Shown: positions 49,600-63,690 of the stretch, in pieces
Layout: each line of letters begins with the position of its first letter
How positions within the stretch are numbered: position 1 is the first letter of the stretch
Origin: Sitta carolinensis
Taxonomy: Eukaryota; Chordata; Aves; Passeriformes; Sittidae
Assembly: GCA_032173965.1 (NCBI GenBank)
Contig: CM063284.1
Location: 102,300,410 to 102,364,409 of the forward strand
Reading direction: 5' to 3'
Length of the DNA: 64,000 nt
Notes under the pieces: generated by a model
The model's input: only the letters and a program-made list of their open reading frames with translations
Databases searched by the model: none
Told to the model about the DNA's origin: nothing
Translations under genes and position numbers: made by a program

Positions 49600-50080
49600 G
49601 CATCAGTGCTACCCGAAGCACAAAGCCCATCTAAATTCTCCCAAGATTGCATAAGGAGGATGTGCTGCCCTCCCTACAGCCTGACCTCCTTCACCCTGCT
49701 CTGCACACAGCTGAGGTTAGGCAGTCATTCAAGCTATTTAATCACGGGCTTAAGGCAGAAGCAATTTGCAGTGATTCCTGATCCGGGTCAGCTGCCAGGC
49801 TGGAGGCAGGGGCTTGTCTGGCATTGTCTCTGACCCTTTCCCAGTACCTTCGAGGCCAGGCTGGTATACTCCTCCTCCTCATGCTCCTTCAGCTTTTGTT
49901 CTGTGCCCATGGATTTTGCATGTATAGCAAATGCAAATCCAACTGCAGTGCTTCCTGCTCCCAGTAGTTATGCTCTGTGTGCAAGTCCCACACCAGGCTG
50001 CTCAGTGGTGCCTGTGGAACGACTGATTTATTGTGCCAGATTCTGTGACAACAGGGCACATTATCAGACTGGCAAAGTAG
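49600..50080. other. GC-richer stretch with an octamer motif
   Basis: This segment has raised GC content for the region and contains ATGCAAAT, the POU octamer, at 49931-49938, next to a TTTGCAT at 49916-49922. Open frames of 74-75 codons on the plus strand have no recognisable product. A distal enhancer is possible, but only the motif itself is seen directly. Confidence 0.25.
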
Positions 50081-50353
50081 GGGGAGGTCTCAGAGAAATA
50101 AATGACTGGGGTTTTAACTCGTGCTAATTTCAATTTAAATTCTAGCTCCATAAATTCTGTGTGACTGATTAAAATTATTAACATGTAGAACACCTTTAGG
50201 CAACCATGCTGGCTCATTAAACATGGAAGCCTAGAATTATCTCCACTGTAACAAATGTGTTTGTGGATGTCTGTGTGTCAGAGACATACATCAGGAATTT
50301 TAAATTTTTTTGAGGAGATTTTCTTCACAGAAGCACTGATTATGCCAGAAAGG

Positions 50354-50377
50354 AAAAAAAAAAAAAAAAAAAAAAAA
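50354..50377 (+). repeat. A-run (24 nt)
   Basis: An uninterrupted run of 24 A in intron sequence. No retroposed element was recognised on either side. Confidence 0.95.
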
Positions 50378-51040
50378 GCATAAACTCAACAAAGAGGCTG
50401 CTGTTACTGTCTTCTCAATCCATCCTATGTAGTAACCCACTGACTCCTGACTCCTTCACAAGACTTCATTACTCACTGCCAAATTCAATCTGCTTCAGTT
50501 ATTTTGCATTCAGCTCCCAAAGGAAAAACACTCTCCCCACTGATCACTGGCTCAACTAAAGATAAACTGGCTCATTTTATAACACATTAAGCTAACATGT
50601 CCTGAATCATACTAACATTACAAACCAGGAAAGAAATCTCTGAATATATCTGACCACATCCCAGTACTAAATAGGAGAAATGCGCATTTCTAACACTGGG
50701 TCTCCAAAGAAAGTTTTAGATGCAGAGAGGTTGGTATCAGCATATTATTTCTCTCCTACATGCCATAATGAATGCCTGTGTGTAAAAAAACAATCTTAAC
50801 AGTAGTGTTATACTTTAGAAGAGTGCTGCTGATGTACTATCTGAGATTTTATGAATAAATTATTTGAATGAGCAAATATTTGAAAAGGCTATAGTAATTG
50901 CATGGAAGTTATTTAGATTTTTTTATTTAATTCTAAATGAGATTCAGGTTATGAAGATGTATAAATCAGGAGATAAGCAGCAGAGCAGCCAAGGTCAGAA
51001 TCACAGCTGTTGATAAAGGGAACCTCATTAATCATAATAT

Positions 51041-51445
51041 AAGAATAGCCATGTTGGATTAGACCTGAGCCCAACTGGTCTTATATCCTGTTTCCATAAA
51101 CTTCTGGATGTTTTAGGGAAAGTATAAGAGAAACCACGAAATGAAAATGTGGAAAAAACTGTTTCCAATCCCCCATTGGCAATAGTTTTCTCTAGATTTT
51201 AAACCATGAAGTTTTACATGCCTTCCAAAATGCTTCTTTGAACAGTATTTACACCTGAATTTTAACAGTTTTACCTCTGCATATTCTACATGTCCACAAA
51301 GATGTCCAGTTCACCTTTGAATCTTATTATAATCTTAGCTCAAGCAGCACCTGGTGGCAATCAGTTTCATAGTATAATTGTGCATTACATTAAAGCCCTC
51401 CCTTCTTTTTTAAATGCAACTTCATTTAAAAAGTGTTCTCTTTAC
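51041..51445 (-). mobile_element. Ancient CR1-family LINE fragment, antisense
   Basis: The opening aagaatagccatgttggatt and agacctgagcccaactggtc, followed by cacctggtggcaatcagttt, cattacattaaag and cccttcttttttaaatgcaa, parallel the ancient antisense CR1 at 12.5 kb (agccatactggg, catcttgaggcaatgag, ccttttgttcattc). The two are likely copies of the same old family. Divergence is high and the 3' limit is uncertain. Confidence 0.6.
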
Positions 51446-54400
51446 GTTTGTATTAGCTGACTTATGGAGAAGAGAAATTACTGGTACAATACAATTAATT
51501 GATTTGTTTACTTTCACTATACCTATTTTTAAGTTTTTCCTTTAATGGACAAAACTCAGTGTTTCAGTCGCTGCTCATGCACCTTATTCTACGCCTGAAT
51601 GCAAAATTTCTCTCCCTCTTCATTATTCTCTTTTGGGTGAAGACTGACCAAGTTATGAGCAGTTTAGAAGTTTACAACTCAGATGCTCATTTGGCCCTTC
51701 TAGGTTGAATTCTTTCACTATTTTATTCTAAATTGAATTCTTACACTTTGTTATGAGATTGATTGCAACACAGACTTGAAGCAACCTGAAAGCCTTTTGC
51801 ATTTCTGAACTGGTTCTAATGACAATGGATGGATTTTTCAAAAGCAATTTAAGACAGAAACTTGCATGACAGGAGAATTTCTTTCTTTCCAAATTCTAAC
51901 CATCAACACTAGACTCAACAGTGTTAACTTTTCCTCTTCCAGGTAAACGGAAAGACAAGATGGCCTTCAAGGAAAATCAAAGAGGCACAAGGACACGTTG
52001 GTAGCCCTCACATCTAATTAGTGTGTTCCCTTGGCTAAGATTACCACAGCAAGAAGAGGGAGGGGCTTCTTCCCTTGGGAGTGTCTAGAATGATGTAAAA
52101 TCCATTCCATCCTCAGGGCATTAAATTTTCCATAGACAGGGGAAAATGGAAAAGTTTGATCTTCATTTGAAAAGCTAACAAACACATAGGGAATGCTCTC
52201 AGCTTTCCTACTTGTGTCAAAAGTGAAGTCCCTAAGTGTCAGGGCCTTGTAAAATCTGGTTTGTTTCTATGGTGGAGATAGAGATAACAAGGTTTTCTGT
52301 AAACTATTCAGAACTGCTTTTCTTTGCCTTTTGAATTGGCCCCTAGGGTCAGCCTAGCAGACATCAAATATGAAAACTACCAATGTTCTCACCAGAATCT
52401 TTGGGACTGTGTGGTGAGGTCTGCACAAAAAACACTGCAGTTATTTTACCTGGGCTTTGTATGGCCCTTGCTCTCCATAAACTTCCTTGCTCTGATCATG
52501 CTACTACAAGATGGAGAAACCAACACAGGTTGTCTTACTCAGTCAGGTAACTTGGTAAGAAGAGAAAAGCCCACATTACATGCACTTACTTGTTTTTTTT
52601 CCTCCTTGCCCTACTTTTAAAACAGAAATAAATATACAACAATTGCTGTGGCAACAGAACAGCAATAATTAAATCCCTGGCATTTTCATGCTCTTCTAAG
52701 TGATATGCTCTAATCAAGAGACCTTTAACTTCTGTGAGAATGGTCTTCAGAAGAACCAAAGGCAAATGTGAATAAAACATCCAGTTTGAAGGTTCTGCTT
52801 GAAATGCTCCTCCCTCTGAATGATGCCTAAAATTTGTTTCAACACTCGCACTCTAAATGCTGAGATGAAATTTATGAAGAACAGTCTAGTAGATTCTAAT
52901 TAACACAATTTTCTGGATTTGCTTTTTGACTAATTTAAACAGCACAACAAAACCATGTCTTATTTCCCGAGTCATTCAAGAAGCTCTTGACTCTACCTGT
53001 GCCAGTCTTTTGAGGTATAAGTGACAGAATTCACGGGAGTTCAAGAAATTACAGAATTCTTACTGATAATGTCTTTTCAGCCTAGTATGGGGGAATCTAC
53101 CATGGAAACACTCAGCTTACTTTCTAACTGTGAGCCATTTCAAATGTTTTGCTAAAACTGACAGAACTAACTTAGATTTCTAATCTTTTGCCTTAAAGCG
53201 TCTTCTCAAAGAAATGCAATTTTCTCAACATGGAAAATATCACCTAATATAAGCTCCACTTAGGAAAGTAAAGTTCATTATACACCTAAAATGAGACTCT
53301 ATCATATTATACCGAGCCAACATTATGTCCAGAGATGACTAGGTAGGCAATTAAACATGAAAGCTAACTGAATAAACAGAGTTATTTTTGGCAGTCTAGA
53401 TCACAGCTAAAAATGTCTTTTTTTTCCTGATCTGTCAAATTATTTTCATATGTATGTATAATACAGATCAGTGTACATGTATCTTTCTGCATTACCAGAC
53501 TAATGATACAGGGCAATCAATTATAAAAAGGCTTTCTATATTTCTGTTATATAATCTCTTAACCTTTCCCAACTACAAACTCCCATTATATGCAAATAGA
53601 CAGTTAACTGACTTTACCGCTGTATGTTTAATTCCATAATGCATATGGCTTCTCTTAAAAACCTTTTCCACTATACTTAAATGGATTAGTGTTCTAGGAC
53701 ATTGTGGAACTGTAAATAGTTTTTTTTCTTCACAAAAGTCTATTGAAAATTTTTGAATCTGCTCTGCCACTGACATTTGGGGATAATGAGTGAAAATCTT
53801 GCATTGGTAACGAACTATGTGAGTTGGACCTATGTGTGTAAATGCTTGACACATCTCAAGAGTCTGTACCTCAAATCCTTTATGAGAAAATTTGGTGTTA
53901 TAATAGCTATAGGTTCTTGAACTTCTCTTACAATACTAAATTATTAATTCATCCAACTTATCAATTCTTTTAAGAGCATTTAGGAATCAAATAAAATTTT
54001 TCACACACTTTCTCGTATTCCTTTTAGAACATGTGATTTACAAAGTCAAAGTCTTGGTGAGAAGTACACAGAAAACTGAAGAAGTGTTTTACATTCCAGA
54101 AAGGCTAATTTAGGCATCTGTCACTGCAATACGTAAGTAAAAAGCACTTATTGTTCAGAAATTTTGGAAACTATGATTTAACTGACTGTATCCTCAAAGA
54201 ATGGCATAATCACAGCCATGGTATTATTTTAACACATTCAGAGGTGATTTGTGTCAGAACAAATATAAACAAAAAAATTTCTTGATTTGCTGTGAAGGTG
54301 GAATTGTACTATCGGTTCACTGCTTTATCCCAAGAAGGGTGTGAATTGAAGCTATGCTGATTGGATTTGCCACAGATTTGAATTTGAGAGTAACATAGAT

Positions 54401-54879
54401 AAAGTTTCTCATCAGAGGCCTCTTCTAGTGTAAGCACATTTCTCTTTTATCTCTAGGTGTTTCTAAAGTTCCTGGGATTCTGTAGTTTTCTAAGATGCTT
54501 GGCAGCTAGTTGAAAGCTGGAAAATTTGCATAAAGCTCTTGCCAGTAAAGTCCTACTCTTGCATGCTGTGTTTAGGCTGTGTACACTGTGGGAATGTTTG
54601 TGTGTCTGTGATGGATGAATCATTAGGTAGATAAAGCTAATTGAACAGTATAGAACTGTTGTGCTGAAAAAAATTATTTTTGCCTGTTTCAGATAGCATC
54701 AAAATGTATTTCCTTGACAAATGAGAACAACTGTGATGGTTTGATGTACAAGGCTCCTGCCAGATTTCAGTCATTAATGGATGCTGTATCTCAGTTTTGT
54801 GAATGCAGCAACACTCAGCATTTGAAAATAAGCACTACATTCCACTGGGCAAGTCATGAGACTTGAAGTCCAGTAACCC

Positions 54880-55381
54880 AGCAACAACAGAGCACCATTC
54901 TGGGGTCTACCAGCTCTGGGGTCCCCAGCATAAGAAGGACCTATAAAGTGAATTCAGAGGAGGCCACAAAGATGATGAGGGCTGAAGCACCTCTCCCATG
55001 AAGACAGGCTAAGAGAGCTGGGGCTGTTCAGACTAGAGAAGACAAGGCTCCAGGAGACCTCATTGCAGCCTTCCAGTACTTAGGGGGAATACAGAGAGCT
55101 GGGGAATGTAGTGACAGGAAAAGGGGTAATGCCTTCAAAATGAAAGAAGACAGATAAGATTAAATGTTAGGAAGAAATTCATCACCTAAGGGTGGTGAAG
55201 CACTGAAATGTGTTGCCTGGAGAAGCTGTGCAGGCCCAATCCCTGGCAATGTTCAAATCAGGCTAAATGGAGCTCTGAGCAACCTGGTCTAGGAAGGTGT
55301 CCCTGCCCATGGCAGGAGTGTTAAAATAAGATGATTTTTAAGGTCCCTTCCAACTGAAGCCATTTTACGATTCTATGATTT
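54880..55381 (+). mobile_element. CR1 LINE, 5'-truncated
   Basis: Sense CR1 text of about 500 bp. It includes gaggccacaaagatgatgag, tgttcagactagagaagaca, ggagacctcattgcagcctt, aagggtggtgaagcactgaa, cctgcccatggcaggag and ggtcccttccaactgaagcc, ending at acgattctatgattt. The terminal ATTCTATG-type repeat marks it as an avian CR1. It is 5'-truncated and non-coding. Confidence 0.93.
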
Positions 55382-57872
55382 TGCTTTTTGGCTAGAATAC
55401 TTATCTAATTGACAAGTAAATTCAATAAACTCTGAAGTATTTAACTTGGCAGCATTTGGGTCAATAACAGCAGAGAAACCACTCCATAAAAGCAGCAAAG
55501 TTACAAGCAGTACAGGTACAAGCAACCTCAGAAATTAGCTATCTTTTGAAGTTTTCATATAATCTTTTTGAATACTGTAGCTATCCCCATTACTAGACCT
55601 GAGCATCACAGATCACAAAGAACTAAGGGAATTCAAAGGAATAAAAGCAACTAAGGATGAAAGAAAGTTGAAAAGACTAAATCAGCATTCAAGGAATAAT
55701 AGGCTGAAGATGATGTATAGATATGGAACTTCCAATCCAATCGCTCTTCTGAATCAGATGCAAATATAATTTAGGTGAGTTGCAAAGACTGACCTTTCTT
55801 ACCACACCTTCCATTCAGCACACTTCACTGATGCAGATACCAGGCTGAGAGCTATCTCTTTTCATCTCTAAATCTTTGCCTCCTTCCTTTCTCCCCTCCT
55901 CTACACAACCCCCACCCCAGAAAACTGTTACTGAATCAAGGTATGCTCGTCCTTTTTTTCACCATTTTCTAGTCTGTAAGCAGCCATTGCGCTTTCAAAA
56001 CTAATCTTCTTTCTATTTATATATCAATAAAAGAAAGCCTAGACTGCAGCATTTCACTAAACAACTTCAGGGATTTGAAAAGAAAACAAGCCTATTTCAC
56101 TTCAAAATGTCAAGATTCAATTCACCCTACCATGCTATTCAGCACACACAATGAAGGGATAAAATACATACCGAAGTGTAGTGAGTGACTACTAATCAAA
56201 AAATGTCACATTTAGGTAGAAAGCTATGATAAACCTAGGGGAAGAACAGGAAAAAGTGGGTACTAATGACAACAATTATACACATACACACCCCTGAGGG
56301 GCATGAAAAAAGGGAAAATTAAGACCGTAATCTGTGTATCTACAATAAATATGAACTGACACTAAAGCAATGGAAATGAGTTTACTATTGTCTCTGTTAG
56401 CATCCACAATACAGTGATAGCATTTGTGTGTGTTCTGTTTCTACAAAAATAGCAATGGCAGTTTAAGTAAGTAGAGACACTGTTTGAAGATTTTTCAAGG
56501 TTTTTTTCTCCCCTCTTTTCTTCTATCTTGGAAGACTGCCTCTACTCTAAGGAGATGATTACGAAATAATCTAAGGAGGACACTTTCAACTTCAATACCA
56601 GCACTAGAATTCTTCTGCGTCTTTTTTCTGCCATTTTCATGACAGTATTTTTACTAAGAAAGAATTTTAATATGTAAGCCAAGAAAATGTAAATAACTCC
56701 TATGTATATAATGAGGATTGGTCTTGAAAGCATAATTTTGAACAGTCTGCAAGGAGCTAAACATTGGAGAACTGCGTTTCAGCTATTAAAGGTATGCCCT
56801 ATATAATTTGCAATATCTAATTAGTTTCTTATATATCACATGAAAAAATGCTAGCAAAAACCTCTGCTGTTTTAATGCAAAGATATTTTGATCACACAAC
56901 AAGTTTTCAGTACACATATACTGTACCACTCAGCAATTTATTCTATTCTTGTTTGCATTGTGTTGTAATGATTCCAAGCAGTTCAAAGGAGTAATCTAAA
57001 TACTGCAAAGCACACAGAGATCCACGATTATTTTCTGCTGTCAAAATAGCTACCTTTCACTTAGCTTTAGATTAGCACAGGACTGTATGTACAGTCAGGA
57101 GAAAGAGGAAAGACTATCTGGAAGAAGACTGCATGTCAGCTAAATTAACAAAGATAGAATCAGTGCAGCTTGCTTCAATGAACCATTATGCCTTCTCCTC
57201 ATCACTGTGAAATCTTCATGTCTGAGTAAAGACCCAGGACTGCAGGAACAGTGATTATAACCTCTAAGAATCCACGTATCAAAGAACCACACTGCCAACC
57301 AGCATGCCACACCACCTCTTGGTCTCCGAGACAGCAATTACTATGCACACTGTGCATGGTAAACGGCATTCTCTATGAGATTGCCTCTTTCTACTATTAA
57401 ACTCCACATCATCCCCCAGTACTTTTGTCCCCAGTTCATCCTCATTTCCCTGTCCTCCAGGACATCTCTAATGCTTGCTACTCATCAGTAAACTTCATCA
57501 GCACACTTCTGGGTTTTTTCTGTGACACGAGGAATAATGGCAAATCAGTCTTTAGAGCGATATTTAAGAAGCTTCTATGTCAAAAAATAAAGGGGGTTTG
57601 CCCCTAAATATAACTAATATAACTAAGCATTGCCACCTCTCCTTTGATCATTTTGTGTGATTCCATTTCTGTAATAATTGCCATTCTGCCCAGCTTAAGG
57701 AATACACATCCAAATGGTACTGCACCTATTGTCTAACTGAATATCAGACAGATTGACCAATTGCACTCCTGCTGTGTAGAAGATCATTGATACTATTACA
57801 CAAAAATATCCTTTTAATTTAGCATGACTACCTCAGAAAATCTACTTTCATAGGATTTCCCTTTACTCTCTT

Positions 57873-58110
57873 TTCAAGATTATTTTATTTCAAAAACCAT
57901 TCTAAAGTCTTGAATAAAAGTAGGATTATCTAAGACAACAGTTGCCCATATTTCTTTTTTTTCCTTGAAGACAGGGGCTACATTCAATATTTTTCACTCA
58001 TACACAACCATTCTGACTCAATAACTCTGTTAAATGCTTTTGCTAGTGGACCTGACATTTCATCTGACACTTCTTTAGGAATTTGAGAAGGTGCATCATT
58101 TGCTTCCTCC
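57873..58110 (-). mobile_element. Possible ancient CR1 ORF2 (reverse transcriptase) remnant, antisense
   Basis: The plus strand carries tttcaagattattttatttc, then acaggggctacattcaatat, ttttgctagtggacctgaca and cttctttaggaatttgagaa. From memory this order resembles the reverse complement of the CR1 reverse-transcriptase region upstream of the conserved YRPVSLT motif. The copy is badly decayed and contains no usable reading frame. The identification rests on ordered short matches only and could be wrong. Confidence 0.4.
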
Positions 58111-60261
58111 AGCTTGGGGCTTTGAGTTTTGCTTCCACCATGCAGGGGTAATTTCCATTTTAAAATTTATTTTCTTTATTTTAATTCATTTTATTCATGG
58201 CAGTCACTCTTCCTACAAGCATTTATCCCCATGTTAACCATGATCATAAGATATAAACACAGCCTTTGTTCAAGGAACTATTTTCAGCAGGGAGACCAGG
58301 AAGAAACAGCATAAGAAACGCACAAGAAATATAAATCATGCATGCGGAACAGATATTATGTTGTATGGCTTGAACAATTATACTCACATCTTTGATGATT
58401 TGCTTGGTTAGTTATGTAATAATTGAACCTTATGGTAATAACCTTAATTCACAGCTAAAAGAAATTTTTTTGAAGAATATTAATTGTGCTGATTTTGTGG
58501 TTTCAATCATCCCTGTTCCTGAGTTTTTACTGATTTATATCAGTGCTGGTACTCTGATGTAAAATATCACACTGCTCTGTTCCAGAGAGACACACAAAGT
58601 CAGACTTGTCCCAGGACAGGCAGGAAAGGTTTTAACAAAGGTAGAAATTTAAACACAGCCTTGGGATACAATTTGAAAGTAATTCTTCCTTTTCTAAGTC
58701 CTATAATTTAATATGAAGTTACACATTAAGAAGAAGTACACTTACTTCTAGTACCAAGAATTTCTGGTAATAGCTGAGAGCACATTTAACAAAGAAGTAA
58801 AAGATTTTGGTATATTATTTATCATCAGATTATTATAATTCATCAGTATGATGCAGCCTTAAAGAAGGAAATTCAATTCCTAGCTGTAACAGGACTGACA
58901 TTTCCAGAGACAGAGAAGTATTAATGTCAGAATTGGCAGGGTTCAAGGCACTGGCAACAGCTTACCTGGACTTTTTCAGATTGGAAAAAAAAACCCCAAA
59001 ACTCCTTTGAACTGGCTTAGATACAAAGAAGGGGTTCTGGGTTATCTAGAGCAGAGACCTTACTCAACAGAGGAGAATTTTCAGAAAGCTCACGTGAGGA
59101 AGTGAGTTCCACCTAGGACACATGCAGACATGACAGAGGACAGACACATGAAGACCACTATAGCTAGGAAGAACTTTATGTCTTTGTTAGTTAATAACTT
59201 GGAGATAAAAAGAACCATATAAATTAGAGATCGAGGCTGCTAAGAAGAAAATAATTTCCTATAAAAGTGAATGTTCTGGAAGTAGTCAAACATGGATCAA
59301 AGTGGCCAATGTATGGACCAAACTTCAGAGGAAGCTTTCCAGTACAAATAAATTTATGAAAGCAATTTTAAGACATTATTACAGAGAAAGTGATTAGATT
59401 TGATGAGCCCTCTAGTCTGAAGACCCTACATTCTTAGAAATTTATGTGATAATCAGAATAGCAGGAGCAAAATTTTCATACATGACATTGTGAACGTATT
59501 TTTTTACTGATTTATACAACTTGGCGAAGTAAGATAACCCATATCAAGACAAAAGGTGAAATTTTTCTGTACACAAAATTTTTGTGGCAGGATAAATTGT
59601 ATATTTATCTGTTGGAATTTGAGTGGGAACCAGTATTTGGCTATTAAGAGTAACCATGCAGATTTGGTGCATTTTAACAAAATTTTTACACTATCACAAG
59701 TTATTTTCTTGATAAATCAAGAAAAAGCCACCCAAGATGGGCCAAAACTCGATAGTACATAACTAATGAAGAGGCAGTCAATAAAAGTAGAAAGACAGTA
59801 GAACATAGATAACATTCTGAACTTTTAGGTTGTGACTTAGCTTTCATTCATTGTCAACAATTTTTGAAGTTGAATTTAATTAAAAGTAAAAGAACCTAGA
59901 TGAGGAGTGTTTGGGTTAAATGGAGCTCCCTGTCCTGGTTAGGTGGAGTAGCTTTACAAAGCAAGGGCAGATGCTACCTGTTTCACCCTGCACTTGCCTT
60001 GTCTGATTTATTCCAAACAGAAGACTTGTAGTAAGAAGTTAGTGAGTACAACCCTCTGTGACAGATTTCAGCAGAAACATGTCTGATCTTTAGATAGATA
60101 TGATCACTAAAGGCAGCAGCAGACATAAACAAAGTATGAGACAGTCAATGCTGATCACACCTAAGGTTCAAATTCAGTTCAGTTTGCTGCATAAGGTCAT
60201 AATTTAATGTGGTACATCAAGGAACATGTTATGAAACCCTGCATCTCACAAATGCCTTGCC

Positions 60262-60333
60262 TGAAAAGTCAGGAAAAGATTATCTACTCTTAGAACGTGA
60301 AAAGTCAGGAAAATAATATCTATTCTTAGAATG
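60262..60333 (+). repeat. 36-bp tandem duplication
   Basis: The 36-bp unit at 60262-60297 is repeated directly at 60298-60333 with 32 of 36 positions identical. Each copy starts TGAAAAGTCAGGAAAA and contains an ATCTA(C/T)TCTTAGAA segment. It is an old local duplication in intron. Confidence 0.93.
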
Positions 60334-63311
60334 TGTATTATTAATTAAAAAAAATCCTTCCCCCCTCATTAAGTGCATACTAAGCTGAGAACTACATATT
60401 TACAATCATCACTGACTTATTTCTGAGAGTCACCCACCCTCCTCTGTCTGAGACAGAGTGTGAAGGGAGATTTGGTGATTTAGTAATACTGTAAAAAAGG
60501 AAAACCAACACTCAATCCAGCTGCAAGTGAACAGAGTGAAGCACAATAAGGATGTCCTTCTGAAGATGAAGCTTTGGTGTTTGGTCCTCTTTCCAGTTTT
60601 CTGCCTGTATTAAAGGGCTAAAGTGGATTTGGGATGTATACAAAGATGTGATTTAGGCCTTCCATGACTAAGCTGGCTATTTTTTCACAGGAATCAAGGA
60701 AAAAGTTCCCTTTGAACTTCTCAGGAGCAGAATGAGAGGATATTAGAAACAGAACAGAATTGGATTTCCACTGCCTTTGCAGTGGACAAAGATAATCTCA
60801 GCTAAGTCTAGTGTTAAGGCTTTACTTCTAAGATACCTCATTTAGAACAGTTGGGTCAATACATTTCAGATGCATTTTTCTGCTTTCACAGTGGAAAACT
60901 AACATAAAATTGACTTAACTGGGTAGTTAAGTCCAGTTAATGGCTAGTTTGAATCTCCAAAGTATCATGAAGCAGTTGGAGTGTACTAGTGAATCTGGCA
61001 TTTGTGGTTTTATTTTGCCTTTAACAGCAACATTCTAATGAGGTTCTCCTGTGTCTAAAGTATATTTGCTTTTAACATCAAATCTGTCTTGAAGTATTTG
61101 TGATAAATTTATGATCTTGAATTGGATATTGTGATTTAAAAAAAAAAAAAATCCAATTAACAAATAAAATGCATTTTTTCCTATGAAGCTTTTTTTCCCC
61201 CCAATAAAATGACACAGTTCATATTTTATATAGTTAATAGGTACACAGGGTATCTTAGTTTTTCAATTTATTATTTCCTTTTTTTTTTTTCCCTATCTCT
61301 TCACACAAACTGCAGGAGCAAGCAGCTATTTTTTCCAGATGCTGCAATTTAATGTTGTAAGAACATATCAAGTGCTGGATTATAAAGTCTGGGGACTCAG
61401 ATATAAAGTGGAAAATGGTTTCGCATATGTATAATTAAGAGATGGTCAAAAATATCTCTTAATAGAGGATTTATTTTAAAAGTTGCTTGAGTTATGTATT
61501 TCATTTTAAACAGGGCAGTTTTTAAGGGTCAATGAATGTTGGTCTTTAATAGGTTTATAGCAACTGGGGGCAAACTGCAGAGACAGGTCAAGATGCAGGA
61601 AATCTGCAGCACAGTCTGGATGATGGACCCTGAAAACATCTTGTAAGATGTCTGCTTACATAATGTATTGCCATGCAAGGGTCATTTGCAAATTAAAAGC
61701 ATGAAAATGCTGATGCTCCTCAAAACTGCATTAGCAGAACCACAAGACAGCATGTGGCCCAATTAATCTTGTGAACTCGGCATTAACATATTACTAGATC
61801 ACAATGTAGATTACACATTTATGAGCATATCAACATCCAATGCTGAGTAAAGTATGCCCTGGAGGACCTCTGAGTGTAATTTTCTTCTTCAAATAAAAAC
61901 AAAGGTTTCAGAGCAATGGCCAGTAGCACCTTCAGGCTCGACAAGAAATAATGTGATCATATTACTTCCAGTTGCCACAAATGGCTGCTTCAAAATTCTA
62001 TCTCCAGTTTCAAATTAAGCCTATGATTACAATGATTAGAAAGGAGAATCTATCTACAAGGAATTATTCAAGACATTTGGAATTTAACATTTACCATGTA
62101 CACATGATGGTGTGTTGTTGATCACTGAAGGAAAGCATACCAATATATACATGTGCTACTTAAATGGTTGTTATCTTCTAAACAAAACAATAAGAACATC
62201 CTGAATTCCATGGCTGAGTCCTGTGATTTCTAACATTGCCTGTAAGATTGGTACTGCCTAATATTACTTTCCAACTTTACTGTGGATTAGTGAAATATTG
62301 AACAGATGGGTAACTATCAAGCTACTAAGGCTGAGAAGGAACAGAATGTAAGAGTCCAGGATCTCAGATCATGCGCAAGATAATCTTGATATAATAATCT
62401 CAATACATTTCAGTGCAAAGATACACTAACTCTTTCTTGCTCTAAAGTGATTATCACTCATTTTTTTCACTACTTTTTGAATCAAAGAGCCTCTGTGCAC
62501 AGCATACATGCTTTGGGAGTGGATCACTAAAAAGCTGACATTCAGCCTGCCTTTGAACACAGACCCACCTGACCAGTTTTCAGGTCCACAGCCACAAAAG
62601 GCTCCAAGATCTGCCCAACAATATTCATCTGACAATGAACATGATGAACACACTACTCGCTCTGTATGCTCACCCCAGCTGTGATGGGATTACTTACTGC
62701 ATGGGGAACAATCATGCTCAGTGTTTATAGAAACTTTCAGGTAGTCCAACCAGCCTTCAGACAAATTTGCCAGTGTCAGAGAGTCTAGCACAATTTAGAG
62801 CACTGAAATTTTGTCTTGTCCTTACTCAAGTTTAGCACTAGATGACCACAGAGTATCTATGATGCTCTTCCCTCTAACAGCTACAGGTAAAACAGGAGAC
62901 TAGGAAACAATTTTAGGGTCCTGGCTTCTTGTTGTGTATCTTGAAACTACAATGAATTGTACCAATATAATTCCTTTCACTCTTCGCAAAATCAGGTTTC
63001 ATGGAAAGGGAACACGGAAAGATCTGGATCTGGAGCTCAGAACCACAGTACATGCTCTTTCAAATCACTTACATACTGCCAGCAGAGTTCAGTCTGGAGG
63101 AGACCTCAGACTCTGGATACATCCAGTCCAGAACTGAGGGGATGAAAAGATATTCTTTCCAGCACACTTTCACAAGAGTTTCATTGAATACATACAGAGG
63201 ACTTGCTGAGTAACTGCAACACAACTGATAAGATTTTTCACATTTCCTTTAGTGGAAAAGCTCCATGTAACTCAGCTGTAAAATGATGACACAGACTTAT
63301 CATCCAATAAC

Positions 63312-63334
63312 AAAAAAAAAAAAAAAAAAAAAAA
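63312..63334 (+). repeat. A-run (about 23 nt)
   Basis: An uninterrupted A-run in intron sequence near the right edge of the window. No flanking duplication was recognised. Confidence 0.93.
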
Positions 63335-63635
63335 GAGCGGAAGTAAAGGTTAAAGGTACTGTTTGTGAGAGATAAGCTTCAAAAAAATTTTGGAAGGTCA
63401 TTCTACAGGACAAAAAGTTGCTGAGGCTATTTCCTACTTTATTTCTAAATATATTAGGATGTTCTGCTTACAAAATACGTATCACAGCTGCTCCTACCTT
63501 TTGTCAGAATGATTTACTGTGCCAGATTCCAAACACCTGTGATTGCTGTATCAAATACATTTCTGAATATAACAGGACATTTTGCTAGAATGGACCCAAT
63601 GATTTCCACATGATGATGTGATGTGGGGATAAGTG

Positions 63636-63690
63636 TCATCAGACCAGATGTCCTCACAAGGTTCCTTCCAACTTGTATTATTCCGTAAGC
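63636..63690 (+). mobile_element. Possible CR1 3' tail scrap
   Basis: The segment tcagaccagatgtcctcaca followed by aggttccttccaacttgtat and tattccgtaag resembles the last 50-60 bases of a CR1 element in sense orientation. It is too short and diverged for certainty. Confidence 0.5.

Noticed and set aside
52324..52620. Plus-strand open frame of 98 codons with hydrophobic segments
   Set aside because: No family resemblance, intronic composition, and opposite to the gene. It is most likely a chance frame.
55880..55920. Pyrimidine-rich stretch ending in cag, another acceptor look-alike on the plus strand
   Set aside because: No open, coding-like block follows and no partner exon was seen.
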